DNA from: Pseudomonadota bacterium
GTDB taxonomy: Bacteria; Pseudomonadota; Gammaproteobacteria; Burkholderiales; Eutrophovitaceae
NCBI GenBank assembly: GCA_027624715.1
Contig: JAQBTV010000003.1
Coordinates: 148,450 to 212,449 of the forward strand
Reading direction: 5' to 3'
DNA length: 64,000 bases
Below the pieces are notes generated by a model, which was given only the letters and a program-made list of their open reading frames with translations, ran no database searches and was not told the origin of the DNA. Shown one piece after another: positions 15,115 through 25,227 of this stretch (positions are counted from its first letter, which is position 1; each line of letters opens with the position of its first letter). The position numbers and the translations under genes were made by a program.

Positions 15115-15664
15115 TCGGACCGCAGTAGTTCTGCGATCAGTTATTATTTATTCGTGTGCGATGAACGCCGTCGCCAATGGCATCGTTGTCCAATCCGTCA
15201 AGTTAGAGCAACAGGACGCCACCTTTTCTTTGAATGCGACCTTTAATATTGATCTAAGTCCTATTATTCAGAACGCGCTTCATAAAGGAGTCACGTTACC
15301 GTTTGTCCTTGACTTTAATGTTATACGACAAAGGTGGAATGTTTGGGACCAAACAGTGGTGGAGGCGTCCCTACCGTATCGGCTTTCATATAATGTCCTT
15401 ACTCGTCAATATCTCATACGGGATAAGTTGAGAGAGCGGGACGCAAGTTTTAACACATTAGAACAAGCGCTGGATGCGGCTGGAAGCATTGTCGATTTGG
15501 TGGTGTTTAATGTGGAACAGCTAGTGCCCAAGATAGATTATGAGGCTCAGGTTCGCTTGCGATTAGAGGCTGGCGCCTTGCCCAGTGCGCTGCAGCTAGA
15601 GGCTTTGGAATCTGACAAGTGGGAAGTGTCGTCGCCTTGGTATCGTTGGATTATGGATAAATGA
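15077..15664 (+). CDS. DUF4390 domain-containing protein
   Basis: A 195-residue protein of unknown function, recognised as DUF4390 by sequence character and by its fixed place between rsmB and ntrY in betaproteobacteria. The N terminus has basic residues and a hydrophobic stretch ending near CAMNAVANG, consistent with export, so it is probably periplasmic. The body is beta-rich with the family-typical YRLSYNVLTRQYLIRD. The start overlaps rsmB by 38 nt; an internal Met in the leader (near 15161) is an alternative but would remove the signal. The stop overlaps the ntrY start (ATGA). Confidence 0.8.
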   Translation: MMDFFTRFLKRNNRTAVVLRSVIIYSCAMNAVANGIVVQSVKLEQQDATFSLNATFNIDLSPIIQNALHKGVTLPFVLDFNVIRQRWNVWDQTVVEASLPYRLSYNVLTRQYLIRDKLRERDASFNTLEQALDAAGSIVDLVVFNVEQLVPKIDYEAQVRLRLEAGALPSALQLEALESDKWEVSSPWYRWIMDK

Positions 15665-17838
15665 AATTAGGCGATATCAAAAAGCTGAAAAAAATGACGC
15701 TGAGTATGATTGTTACGGCGTCGCTCTTCTTTGGTTTTTATCTGCTGTATTTGCTATCGACACCAATCACGACAACCAGTGATGTGTTCAATGAATTGCC
15801 GGTTCTTCTCGGAGTTGGTGTTTGTCTTATCGTTGTCTTGATGATTTTGGTAGGCGCACAAGTTTTAGTGACTATCAGGCGCTATCGAGCGGGTGTGTTT
15901 GGTTCTAAGCTGACGGTAAGGTTGATACTTGTATTTGTAATGGTTGCAGTTGTCCCGGGTGCGGTTATGTATGGCATTTCGGTTAAGTTTTTAGCAGCCT
16001 CCATTGAGTCTTGGTTTGATATTCGGGTAGACAGCGCGCTTGAGGGGGGCTTAAATCTTGGACGGGCAAATCTAGAGAATGGGTTAAGAGAGCTGCAAAT
16101 AAAGGCAGACTCGATGGCGGTCAGTCTTTCATATCAAAATACTGCGTCTCAAGTAGCTTCAATAGACAGGCTCAGAGATCAGGCGGCCATTAGCGAGGCG
16201 ACCCTGTTAACGACCACGGGAGCCATAGTGGCTTCTTCCAATTCCTGGACGGATAGCTTTATTCCCCTAGCGCCCACTCAGACAATGCTACGCCAAGCGC
16301 AACTCCAACAAAGTTATGCCGGTATTGAAGAAGATGGGGAAGCTAGTTTGCGTTTAAGGGTGGTAGTCCCCATCAATCATCTAGAAGAGGAAATGCAAAT
16401 TTTGCAAGTCACTCAATTGGTTCCCGAGAGGCTTGCACGCGATGCCGCGATGGTTGAAGAGGCTTATCGGGACTACCAGGAATTATCGTTGTCACGCTAT
16501 GGATTGCAGCGCCTATATACGTTAGCACTAACCTTATCTTTAGGGCTCGCACTCCTTAGTGTTGTGCTATTGGCGGTTATGTACAGTAATCGCCTTTCTG
16601 CACCCTTGGGCTTTTTGGCCGCGGGAACACGAGCTGTTGCAAAGGGAGATTTTAGTCAGAGAGCCCCCATAAACCGCGGGGACGAGCTAGGAATTTTGAC
16701 AGAGTCATTCAGCGTGATGACCGGCCAACTTTCCGAGGCGAAAGACGTAGCGGAAAAGCATGAGACAGCACTTACACAGGCCAACGCCTACTTGACCAGC
16801 ATTTTGGAGACGCTATCTGCTGGCGTATTAACGTTCGATAATCGTTTGAACCTGCGTGCATATAATCCCAGTGCCGAGCAAATTCTTGGTCAGACATTGG
16901 AAAGTGTCGCGCTTTCCGGCGTGTTGAATCTTGCGGGCTTAGAGGCAATGAGGGCGCTTATTCCAGCGGGTTTATCGGTTTCGGATGAATCGCAAATAGA
17001 GCGCCAGGTAGAAATTGTAGTTGGCGAGACTAAAAAAGTACTTCTGGTTCGAATCTCTACACTGGATGGTGGCGAATTTTCAGGGTTTGTTGTGGTTTTT
17101 GATGATGTGACCCATTTACTTCAGGCACAACGATTGGCTCTCTGGGGAGAGGTTGCTGAAAGGCTCGCTCATGAGATAAAAAATCCACTTACTCCGATAC
17201 AGTTGTCAGCGGAGCGTTTATTGCACCGATTAGGGCCCAAGCTTGACGAAAACGATGCCGCGATGTTGGAGCGATCAATTAAAACGATAGTTGATCAGGT
17301 TGCCGCGCTAAAAGGAATGGTAAACGCGTTTAATGAATATTCTAGAAATCCAGATCGCAAATCGGAGTTGATTGATGTAAATGGTTTGGTCATAGATGTT
17401 ATTGAATTGTATCGAGCGACTGCGACGCCTATTGAAACGAAGCTTGCTTCAGAGGAGATATTTCTCTGGGGAGATACAGGAAAGCTAAGGCAGGTGCTTC
17501 ACAATTTAATTCAAAATGCAGAGCAAGCTGTCTCACAGCACATGGCGCCTAAGATTTTGGTTGAGACAGCCGTCACATCAGGCTTAACTCATATAAGGGT
17601 GCGGGATAATGGGCCAGGATTTTCTGATGAGGTGCTTGGTCGAGCCTTCGATCCTTATTACACAACGAAGGCAAAGGGCAGTGGCCTTGGTTTGGCTATA
17701 GTGAGAAAAATTATTGAAGAACATGGTGGGACCGTAGCGATTTGCAACGGGGTGGTTGGGGCTCAGATTGAAATAACCTTGCCGTTATCACACACTACAT
17801 TAAAATCTAAACTTTTGACAAAAACGGTCGAACAATGA
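15661..17838 (+). CDS. ntrY: nitrogen regulation sensor histidine kinase NtrY
   Basis: Membrane sensor kinase that phosphorylates NtrX. The 725-residue protein has two N-terminal transmembrane helices, a third near residue 85, and an extracytoplasmic sensor region. A membrane helix at about residues 280-305 is followed by HAMP, PAS (about 365-490), HisKA with phospho-accepting His in HEIKNPLTPIQLSAERL, and HATPase_c with NLIQNAEQA, GPGF and GSGLGLAIV. It overlaps both neighbours by 4 nt. The signal sensed cannot be read from the sequence; redox or nitrogen state is known for relatives. Confidence 0.92.
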   Translation: MKLGDIKKLKKMTLSMIVTASLFFGFYLLYLLSTPITTTSDVFNELPVLLGVGVCLIVVLMILVGAQVLVTIRRYRAGVFGSKLTVRLILVFVMVAVVPGAVMYGISVKFLAASIESWFDIRVDSALEGGLNLGRANLENGLRELQIKADSMAVSLSYQNTASQVASIDRLRDQAAISEATLLTTTGAIVASSNSWTDSFIPLAPTQTMLRQAQLQQSYAGIEEDGEASLRLRVVVPINHLEEEMQILQVTQLVPERLARDAAMVEEAYRDYQELSLSRYGLQRLYTLALTLSLGLALLSVVLLAVMYSNRLSAPLGFLAAGTRAVAKGDFSQRAPINRGDELGILTESFSVMTGQLSEAKDVAEKHETALTQANAYLTSILETLSAGVLTFDNRLNLRAYNPSAEQILGQTLESVALSGVLNLAGLEAMRALIPAGLSVSDESQIERQVEIVVGETKKVLLVRISTLDGGEFSGFVVVFDDVTHLLQAQRLALWGEVAERLAHEIKNPLTPIQLSAERLLHRLGPKLDENDAAMLERSIKTIVDQVAALKGMVNAFNEYSRNPDRKSELIDVNGLVIDVIELYRATATPIETKLASEEIFLWGDTGKLRQVLHNLIQNAEQAVSQHMAPKILVETAVTSGLTHIRVRDNGPGFSDEVLGRAFDPYYTTKAKGSGLGLAIVRKIIEEHGGTVAICNGVVGAQIEITLPLSHTTLKSKLLTKTVEQ

Positions 17839-19085
17839 GTAAAATTCTTGTAGTTGACGATGAAATTGGAATCCGTGAGTTGCTTTCAGAGATTCTTAGA
17901 GAAGAGGGTCACCAAGTAGATGTCGCTGAAAACGCGGCAGAGGCTAAAAATATTTTTATAAAAGCTAGACCCGAGCTTGTTTTATTAGATATTTGGATGC
18001 CGGACGTGGATGGTGTGAGCTTATTGAAGGAGTGGGCGTCATCAGGTCTTATGACAATGCCAATTGTAATGATGTCCGGACATGGAACAATTGATACCGC
18101 TGTAGAGGCGACCCGGATAGGCGCTTACTCATTTTTAGAAAAGCCTATTGCATTACAAAAGCTTCTGTCGACGGTTTCGGCGGCTCTCAGGGATCAATCT
18201 AGAGACCGTGCGCGCGACCCCATTTACGTTACGCTTGGGAAAACTGAGACGGCCTTGAATCTTAAGCGAAAGTGTGAGGCACTTACTAAAATGGCTGGTC
18301 CAGTGTTGTTTTCAGAGGCGCCTGGCTCGGGCGCGGACCAATGTGCGCGGTTGTTGCAAAAAACGAATAGACCTTGGGTTGTTATTTCGGGTTCTCAAGA
18401 GTATGCGGCAAAGGGTGAGCAATTAGTCGAGACGAGCCGAGAGGGTGTCATTTTTTTTCGGGAGATCGGATCGTTGGAAAAACCCCAACAAGCGGATTTG
18501 ATTTCCAAGTGGAGAAGCCTCCAGGAGGCTGGGACAAGGGTAATCTCCTCCTCGACGGCTAGATTAAGTTCGCTGGTGGCGCAAGAGCAGTTTGATATCA
18601 GACTCTATGAGTTGATTTGTGAAACGATAGTGGATGTGCCGCCGCTAAAAGATCGTATTGATGATGTTATTGAAATTTCTAAATCGGTTCTTTTTCAGAA
18701 ATACCCTGCTAAATCTTTTTCTGTTGCTGCGCTAAATAAGCTTCGCTTGGTTGACTGGCCGGCTAACTTAAGCCAACTGTGCGCTGTTGTGCTGGCAAGC
18801 GCACAGTTTTCCGTTGGAGAAGAAATCGGTGTCAATGACGTAAACGGGGTATTAGAAAATTCTTCTCGAGAGACCAGAATAGAGGCCCCTTCTTTTGACT
18901 TTGATAGAGACTATCGGTCAGCGCGTGAGAAATTTGATAAGCAATATTTGGAGTACCACCTCGCGAAGGAGGGGGGAAACATGTCTCGGGTAGCCAGCCA
19001 GGCGGGGATCGAAAGAACCCATCTTTATCGCAAGCTAAAGCAATTAGGAATCAAAACACCTCGTAAAAATGATGTCTTGAATTAG
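17835..19085 (+). CDS. ntrX: NtrX-type response regulator with degenerate AAA+ domain
   Basis: The partner of NtrY. The N-terminal receiver domain is intact, with acidic DDE near residues 8-10, phospho-acceptor Asp52 in LLDIWMPD and Lys103 in LEKPI. The C terminus has a Fis-type helix-turn-helix (NMSRVASQAGIERTHLYRKL). The middle region (about 130-340) occupies the place of the sigma-54 AAA+ domain, but the Walker A position reads SEAPGSGADQ with no Lys, and no GAFTGA loop or Walker B DE is visible. ATPase-driven sigma-54 activation therefore looks lost. At 416 residues it is shorter than typical NtrX. It probably acts as a simple DNA-binding regulator. Confidence 0.85.
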   Translation: MSKILVVDDEIGIRELLSEILREEGHQVDVAENAAEAKNIFIKARPELVLLDIWMPDVDGVSLLKEWASSGLMTMPIVMMSGHGTIDTAVEATRIGAYSFLEKPIALQKLLSTVSAALRDQSRDRARDPIYVTLGKTETALNLKRKCEALTKMAGPVLFSEAPGSGADQCARLLQKTNRPWVVISGSQEYAAKGEQLVETSREGVIFFREIGSLEKPQQADLISKWRSLQEAGTRVISSSTARLSSLVAQEQFDIRLYELICETIVDVPPLKDRIDDVIEISKSVLFQKYPAKSFSVAALNKLRLVDWPANLSQLCAVVLASAQFSVGEEIGVNDVNGVLENSSRETRIEAPSFDFDRDYRSAREKFDKQYLEYHLAKEGGNMSRVASQAGIERTHLYRKLKQLGIKTPRKNDVLN

Positions 19086-19227
19086 AGGCAACCTTTTTAA
19101 TTCATACCCGTTACAAGACGTTGCGTGGCCATTGAGATAAAATGACGCCTCCGTTCTTGACGGCACAGAGCGATCTTTTGGTGCCGATTGGAGTTCCCTT
19201 AATTGATACGTAAAAGTTGTTAAAACG

Positions 19228-21225
19228 ATGGCAAAAAACATAGAGTACGCAGACGCGATTCGCGCCCTTGCCATGGATGCGGTACAAAAAGCCAATTCAG
19301 GGCATCCCGGAATGCCAATGGGGATGGCAGATATTGCCGCAGTTCTCTGGCAAAAACATTTAAAACACAACCCGACTAATCCAAAATGGGCGAATCGAGA
19401 TCGTTTTGTCGTGTCGAATGGGCATGGCTCTATGTTGTTGTATTCACTGCTTCACTTATCGGGTTATGACCTAGGCATTGAAGACCTCAAAAGCTTTAGA
19501 CAATTGCATTCAAGAACTCCGGGGCATCCTGAATATGGCGTGACCCCAGGGGTGGAAACTACGACGGGGCCGCTTGGACAAGGCGTTGCCAATGCAGTAG
19601 GTATGGCGATAGCAGAAAAAGTATTAGCGGCGGATTTCAATCGTCCGGGGCATGAGATCATTGATCATTTCACCTATGTTTTTTTAGGGGACGGTTGTTT
19701 AATGGAGGGCATCTCTCATGAGGTTTGTTCTTTGGCGGGCACCCTTGGTTTAAATAAGCTGATTGTTTTTTATGATGACAACGGTATTTCAATTGATTCA
19801 GAAAAAGGTGAGATAAGTAGTTGGTTTTCAGACGATACGCCTAAGCGGTTTGAAGCTTATGGCTGGAACGTGGTCAAAGACGTTGATGGCCATAACCTAG
19901 ATCAGATTGATGCTGCAATCATAAAAGCAAAGTCCAGTAGTGATAAACCAACCTTGCTTTGTTGTAAGACGATTATTGGAAAAGGCTCGCCAAAAAAACA
20001 AAATACAGGCGCTTCTCATGGGGCCCCCTTGGGAGAAGATGAGGTGGTGGCAACAAGGCAGGCTTTAGGTTGGCCTCATCCGCCGTTTAAAATGCCGCAA
20101 GAGGTCTATGCTGCTTGGGATGCCCGATTCAGGGGCCAGGCATACGAGGATGCGTGGCGCCAGGAGCAGGCCGAATATCAAACCAAATTTCCAGAGCTTG
20201 GCAAAGAGCTCGAGAGACGTCTTTTCGGACAGATGTCCGGGGGATGGGTTAAAAAATTAAACGAAGAGCTCGAGGCTTGGAATGCCAAGGCAGAAAAATT
20301 GGCGACACGTAAGGCATCACAAAATGCTTTGGAATTTATGGGGCCGCTTTTGCCTGAACTAATCGGCGGATCCGCCGATCTAGCGGCCTCTAATTTGACG
20401 ATGTGGTCAGGATCAAGGCCTCTGAGCCGAGAGCGCCCAGGCAATTATTTGTTTTATGGGGTTAGAGAATTTGGAATGGCCGCAATCATGAATGGACTTG
20501 CGCTTCATGGCGGCTTTATTCCCTATGGCGCAACATTCTTAGTGTTTTCTGATTATTGTCGTAATGCATTGCGTGTGGCGGCACTAATGAAGCTCAGATC
20601 GTTATTTGTATTCACGCATGACTCGATCGGCCTAGGCGAAGATGGGCCAACCCACCAGCCTGTCGAGCACGCAAGTAGTTTGCGCACAATACCTAATTTA
20701 GATGTATGGAGACCGTGTGATGCTGTTGAGACTTTAGCGGCATGGGGCTGTATGTTGGGCCGTGTTGACGGCCCAAGTTGTTTACTTGCGACGCGACAAG
20801 CAGTGCCGCATCAACATAAAACAAGTGAACAAATTGAAGATATTTCTAAGGGCGCTTACGTATTGAGTGATGCGAAGCATCCCGAAGCAATAATTTTGGC
20901 TACGGGGTCTGAGGTGTCTCTAGCGATAGACGCTCAAAAAATATTACAGGATGAAGGAATTGCAACCCGGGTTGTGTCACTACCATCTACTAATGTTTTT
21001 GATAGGCAGGATATTGGATATCGCAATAATGTCTTGCCTAAAGCCGTGCCTAAAGTAGCGGTTGAGGCGGGGGTTACAGATTTTTGGCGCAAGTACGTAG
21101 GAACCGAGGGAGAAGTTATAGGCATAGATACATTTGGCGAATCAGCTCCAGCAGAGGCTTTATATGAGCATTTTGGTGTCACCGTTCAGGCAATTGTGAG
21201 TGCCGTGAAATCGATTAAACATTAG
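19228..21225 (+). CDS. tkt: transketolase
   Basis: Thiamine-diphosphate enzyme moving two-carbon units in the pentose phosphate and Calvin pathways. The 665 residues match the family. The ThDP site is [20 protein letters not shown] followed by the metal-binding Asn in YDDN. The substrate-binding histidines are in NSGHPG and GNG(H)GS near the start, plus SHG mid-protein. The C-terminal domain has [19 protein letters not shown]. It heads a carbon-metabolism cluster with gap, pgk and fba. 142 bp of non-coding DNA separate it from ntrX. Confidence 0.96.
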   Translation: MAKNIEYADAIRALAMDAVQKANSGHPGMPMGMADIAAVLWQKHLKHNPTNPKWANRDRFVVSNGHGSMLLYSLLHLSGYDLGIEDLKSFRQLHSRTPGHPEYGVTPGVETTTGPLGQGVANAVGMAIAEKVLAADFNRPGHEIIDHFTYVFLGDGCLMEGISHEVCSLAGTLGLNKLIVFYDDNGISIDSEKGEISSWFSDDTPKRFEAYGWNVVKDVDGHNLDQIDAAIIKAKSSSDKPTLLCCKTIIGKGSPKKQNTGASHGAPLGEDEVVATRQALGWPHPPFKMPQEVYAAWDARFRGQAYEDAWRQEQAEYQTKFPELGKELERRLFGQMSGGWVKKLNEELEAWNAKAEKLATRKASQNALEFMGPLLPELIGGSADLAASNLTMWSGSRPLSRERPGNYLFYGVREFGMAAIMNGLALHGGFIPYGATFLVFSDYCRNALRVAALMKLRSLFVFTHDSIGLGEDGPTHQPVEHASSLRTIPNLDVWRPCDAVETLAAWGCMLGRVDGPSCLLATRQAVPHQHKTSEQIEDISKGAYVLSDAKHPEAIILATGSEVSLAIDAQKILQDEGIATRVVSLPSTNVFDRQDIGYRNNVLPKAVPKVAVEAGVTDFWRKYVGTEGEVIGIDTFGESAPAEALYEHFGVTVQAIVSAVKSIKH

Positions 21226-21292
21226 TAGCCAAGCTTAATGCTGAGTTTGGCGCACCGGTTTATACATGATTATTGATGGAGGGAGTTAATAG

Positions 21293-22306
21293 ATGACGAT
21301 ACGTGTTGCGATTAATGGCTATGGTCGCATTGGAAGAAATATTCTTAGAGCGCATTATGAGGGAGGCAAGAAGCATGATATTGAGATTGTCGCGATTAAT
21401 GATCTTGGCGACGCAGCAACTAACGCGCATTTGACTCAATATGACACGGCTCACGGTCGATTCCCTGGCGAAGTCTCTATTGATGGAGATAATCTTGTAG
21501 TTAATGGAGATAAAATTAAAGTTGTTGCCGAACGTAACCCCGGCGCTTTGCCCTGGGGCGAGCTAAAAGTCGATGTTGTTTTAGAGTGCACGGGTTTTTT
21601 TACTTCAAAAGAAAAGTCGAGTGCGCATATTCAGGCGGGAGCTAAAAAAGTGGTTATCTCTGCGCCTGGTGGTAAAGATGTTGACGCAACAATTGTTTAT
21701 GGCGTCAATCATGAAGTGCTCACGTCTAAAGCAGAGGTGATATCGAATGCGTCTTGTACTACTAATTGTCTTGCTCCGGTTGTGAAGGTGCTTAACGATG
21801 CAATAGGAGTTGTTAACGGGCTGATGACGACTATTCACTCCTACACGAATGATCAGGTGTTAACGGATGTGTATCACGAGGATCTGCGTCGGGCGCGCTC
21901 AGCAACCATGTCAATGATCCCAACAAAAACGGGGGCTGCAGCGGCAGTTGGTTTAGTACTTCCTGAGCTTAATGGCAAGTTAGATGGCTTCGCGATACGC
22001 GTACCAACGATTAATGTTTCCGTAGTTGATTTGTCGTTCATCGCTAAACGAGTAACATCGGTAGAAGAGGTCAATCAAGCAATTAAAGATGCCTCAAAAG
22101 GGACATTTAAAGGAATTTTGGAATATAGCGATGGACCTTTAGTGTCTATAGATTTTAACCATAACCCCGCGTCATCTGTGTTTGATGCGACCTTAACGAA
22201 GGTTTCCGAGGGCGCGTTAGTTAAAGTGTGCTCTTGGTACGATAATGAGTGGGGCTTTTCTAATCGAATGCTTGATACAACCGTAGCATTGATGTCTGCC
22301 GCGTAA
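21293..22306 (+). CDS. gap: glyceraldehyde-3-phosphate dehydrogenase, type I
   Basis: Oxidises glyceraldehyde-3-phosphate to 1,3-bisphosphoglycerate (or the reverse in gluconeogenesis). The 337-residue protein has the Rossmann start [14 protein letters not shown], the catalytic Cys in [12 protein letters not shown], the substrate-site HSYTNDQ, and the C-terminal [13 protein letters not shown] clear GGAGG-like ribosome site precedes the ATG. It lies between tkt and pgk and its product feeds Pgk directly. Confidence 0.97.
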   Translation: MTIRVAINGYGRIGRNILRAHYEGGKKHDIEIVAINDLGDAATNAHLTQYDTAHGRFPGEVSIDGDNLVVNGDKIKVVAERNPGALPWGELKVDVVLECTGFFTSKEKSSAHIQAGAKKVVISAPGGKDVDATIVYGVNHEVLTSKAEVISNASCTTNCLAPVVKVLNDAIGVVNGLMTTIHSYTNDQVLTDVYHEDLRRARSATMSMIPTKTGAAAAVGLVLPELNGKLDGFAIRVPTINVSVVDLSFIAKRVTSVEEVNQAIKDASKGTFKGILEYSDGPLVSIDFNHNPASSVFDATLTKVSEGALVKVCSWYDNEWGFSNRMLDTTVALMSAA

Positions 22307-22378
22307 AAATATTTAACTTTGTTGATGGGGCGCGGTTTGAGCATGCCCCTTTGTTTTTTAGTAACCGAAAACGAAACT

Positions 22379-23566
22379 ATGAAGTTCCGAACCTTGGATG
22401 AAGTTGATCTTTTGGGTAAGCGTGTTCTTATTCGTTCTGATTTAAATGTTCCTTTTAACGAAAATCATCAGATATCGGATGACACAAGAATTGTAGCTTC
22501 TCTGCCCGCCATTCAACGAGCGATGGCCGCTGGTGCCGCGGTTATGGTGGTATCTCATCTTGGCCGTCCTAAACCAGGGACATTTCAGGAAGAGTTTTCT
22601 CTCTTACCAGTTGCAAAACGTTTATCGGACCTGTTAGGCACAAACGTACCTCTCATCAAAGATTGGACATCGGGCGTAGATGTTGAGTTGGGACAGGTCG
22701 TCTTATTAGAAAACTGTCGAATGAATTTGGGAGAAATCGAGAATGATGAGAAGCTTTCTCGAAAAATGGCGCAATTGACGGATGTTTTTGTGAACGATGC
22801 TTTTGGCGCAGCGCACAGAGCACACGCGTCCACACATGGTATCGCACGATATGTTCAAACAGCTTGCGCGGGGCCGTTAATAGTTAAGGAGGTTAAAGCG
22901 CTCAGTCAAGCGCTTTTGTCACCGGCGAGGCCGCTAGTCGCGATTGTTGGAGGCTCCAAAGTATCGACGAAACTCACCGTACTCCTGGAGTTAGCGAAGA
23001 AAGTCGACCATCTAATTCCAGGCGGCGGAATTGCGAACACCTTTTTGTTAGCAAAAGGCAAAAATATAGGCGCTTCACTAGCAGAAAAAGATCTGGTTGA
23101 ACAAGCAAGAGCCGTAATAGAGCAGATTGAGTCAAGGGGCGGGAAAATACCGTTACCCAGAGACGTAGTTTGTGCGACTACATTTCATCAGGATGCTGTT
23201 GCGACCAGAAAGCATGTGGATGATCTGAATGATAATGATTTGATCCTTGATTTTGGATCCGAGACGATGGCTGAAATTGAAAATATAATTAAGGAAGCTG
23301 GGACGATTGTTTGGAACGGGCCAGTCGGGGTTTTTGAATTCGATCAGTTTTCAGAGGGCACTAAGGCGTTGTCGAGCGCCGTCAGTCAGTCAGCAGCCTT
23401 TTCTATCGCGGGTGGGGGGGATACGATAGCAGCGATCACAAAATTTGGGGTGACTGGTAAAATCGACTATATATCGACCGCTGGAGGTGCCTTTTTAGAG
23501 TTCCTGGAGGGGAAAGCGTTGCCGGCGCTAGACATTCTTGAACAAAGAGCGATCGCGATAAAATAA
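22379..23566 (+). CDS. pgk: phosphoglycerate kinase
   Basis: Interconverts 1,3-bisphosphoglycerate and 3-phosphoglycerate with ADP/ATP. The start at 22379 ([16 protein letters not shown]) is chosen over an in-frame ATG 60 nt upstream because it gives the normal length of 395 residues and removes a leader without family similarity. Motifs: [17 protein letters not shown], the nucleotide-binding [18 protein letters not shown] and GGGDTIAAI. It is followed by fba; pyk, often found between the two in betaproteobacteria, is missing. Confidence 0.96.
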   Translation: MKFRTLDEVDLLGKRVLIRSDLNVPFNENHQISDDTRIVASLPAIQRAMAAGAAVMVVSHLGRPKPGTFQEEFSLLPVAKRLSDLLGTNVPLIKDWTSGVDVELGQVVLLENCRMNLGEIENDEKLSRKMAQLTDVFVNDAFGAAHRAHASTHGIARYVQTACAGPLIVKEVKALSQALLSPARPLVAIVGGSKVSTKLTVLLELAKKVDHLIPGGGIANTFLLAKGKNIGASLAEKDLVEQARAVIEQIESRGGKIPLPRDVVCATTFHQDAVATRKHVDDLNDNDLILDFGSETMAEIENIIKEAGTIVWNGPVGVFEFDQFSEGTKALSSAVSQSAAFSIAGGGDTIAAITKFGVTGKIDYISTAGGAFLEFLEGKALPALDILEQRAIAIK

Positions 23567-23620
23567 AAATGTCAGGGTGCATAAGCCCAATGCTAATTTT
23601 TTAAATAGAGGACTTTATAT

Positions 23621-24664
23621 ATGGCTTTAGTTTCTATGAGACAACTGCTTGATCATGCGGCCGAGAATAACTATGGAGTACCGGCGTTTAATGTAAACAA
23701 TCTTGAACAAGTTCAAGCGATCATGGAGGCGGCGTATGAGACCTCAAGCCCGGTTATTATGCAAGCCTCTGCTGGCGCAAGGCAATATGCTGGGGAACCA
23801 TTTCTTCGACATCTCATTTTAGCGGCTGTTGAGCAGTATCCAGATATTCCTATTGTCATGCACCAAGATCATGGCGCGTCTCCGGCGGCCTGCCAACGCT
23901 CTATTCGATCAGGATTTTCAAGTGTGATGATGGATGGTTCACTAGAGGAGGATGCTAAAACACCGTCTTCTTACGAATATAATGTGGCGGTTACTAAACA
24001 TGTTGTTGATATGGCGCATGCCGTGGGCGTCTCGGTCGAAGGAGAGCTGGGTTGCTTAGGATCCCTTGAAACAATGCAGTCAGACAAAGAGGATGGGTCT
24101 GGTGCCGAAGGAACGTTAACGAGAGAAATGTTGTTAACTGATCCAGAGCAGGCTGCAGATTTTGTTGCGAAAACAGGAGTAGATGCGCTGGCTATCGCAA
24201 TTGGCACATCACACGGGGCTTATAAATTTACACGCAAGCCAACGGGAGATATTTTGGCTATAGACCGTATTCGAGCGATACATGCGAAGATTCCTAATAC
24301 GCACCTCGTGATGCACGGTTCGTCGAGTGTTCCGCAGGAGTGGCTACAGATAATTCGAGATCACGGGGGCGAGATGAAAGAAACTTATGGTGTGCCCGTA
24401 GAGGAGATTCAAGAGGGCATAAAACATGGTGTTCGTAAGATTAATATTGATACAGATATTCGTTTAGCGATGACTGGAGCAATTAGGCGAGCGTTTAATA
24501 TGAATAAGGGTGAGTTTGATCCAAGGAAGTATCTCAAGCCGGCGAAAGAAGCGGCAAAGTCTATCTGTAAGGCACGATTTGAGGCTTTCGGCACTGCCGG
24601 CAATGCGGGGAAAATAAAGCCGATATCATTGGATGATATTGCTACTATTTATGACAATTCTTGA
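23621..24664 (+). CDS. fba: class II fructose-bisphosphate aldolase
   Basis: Zinc-dependent aldolase interconverting fructose-1,6-bisphosphate with dihydroxyacetone phosphate and glyceraldehyde-3-phosphate. The 347-residue protein is of the CbbA type seen in betaproteobacteria. [21 protein letters not shown] opens the barrel, HQDHGAS holds zinc/catalytic residues, GELGCLG and [12 protein letters not shown] follow, then HGSSSVP and the C-terminal KINIDTDIR. It completes the tkt-gap-pgk-fba cluster. Confidence 0.95.
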   Translation: MALVSMRQLLDHAAENNYGVPAFNVNNLEQVQAIMEAAYETSSPVIMQASAGARQYAGEPFLRHLILAAVEQYPDIPIVMHQDHGASPAACQRSIRSGFSSVMMDGSLEEDAKTPSSYEYNVAVTKHVVDMAHAVGVSVEGELGCLGSLETMQSDKEDGSGAEGTLTREMLLTDPEQAADFVAKTGVDALAIAIGTSHGAYKFTRKPTGDILAIDRIRAIHAKIPNTHLVMHGSSSVPQEWLQIIRDHGGEMKETYGVPVEEIQEGIKHGVRKINIDTDIRLAMTGAIRRAFNMNKGEFDPRKYLKPAKEAAKSICKARFEAFGTAGNAGKIKPISLDDIATIYDNS

Positions 24665-24708
24665 TCGAAAAGATTTTAGATCATGCAGTATTAACTAGAA
24701 GTTAATTT

Positions 24709-25227
24709 ATGAGCAAACCTCGTAAAAGTATTAAGCCAATCGTAGGAATAATTATGGGTAGTGCAAGCGATTGGACCGTTATGAAACATGCGTCTGAGAT
24801 TCTAGAGGCTTTTGACGTGAGTCATGAAACGCGTGTGGTATCGGCGCATAGGACGCCAGATGAGATGTTTCAATACGCAGAAAAAGCAGAAAGTCGTGGG
24901 ATTAAAATTATTATTGCTGGCGCTGGTGGCTCTGCGCATCTACCTGGGATGGTGGCATCGAAAACTAAAGTGCCTGTGTTGGGGGTTCCTGTGACATCTA
25001 GAGCTATGAATGGTCTTGATTCCCTTCTTTCAATAGTTCAAATGCCTAAAGGGATACCGGTAGCGACTTTTGCGGTGGGCGAAGCCGGCGCGTCTAATGC
25101 GGCTCTTTTTGCGGTTGCCTTGCTGGCCATGCAAGATGATGGTTTGAGCGACAAGCTTAATTTATTTCGTAAGCGGCAGCGGGCAAAAGTGAAGGCAATG
25201 AAGTTGCCCGCGAAATCTTTAAAGTAA
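24709..25227 (+). CDS. purE: N5-carboxyaminoimidazole ribonucleotide mutase PurE
   Basis: Class I PurE moves the carboxyl group from N5 to C4 of the aminoimidazole ribonucleotide during purine synthesis. The 172-residue protein has GSASDWTVMKHA, the catalytic-site SAHRTPD, and AGAGGSAHLPGMVASKT. The adjacent purK supplies its substrate, which supports the class I assignment. Its stop overlaps the purK start by one base (TAATG). Confidence 0.96.
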   Translation: MSKPRKSIKPIVGIIMGSASDWTVMKHASEILEAFDVSHETRVVSAHRTPDEMFQYAEKAESRGIKIIIAGAGGSAHLPGMVASKTKVPVLGVPVTSRAMNGLDSLLSIVQMPKGIPVATFAVGEAGASNAALFAVALLAMQDDGLSDKLNLFRKRQRAKVKAMKLPAKSLK

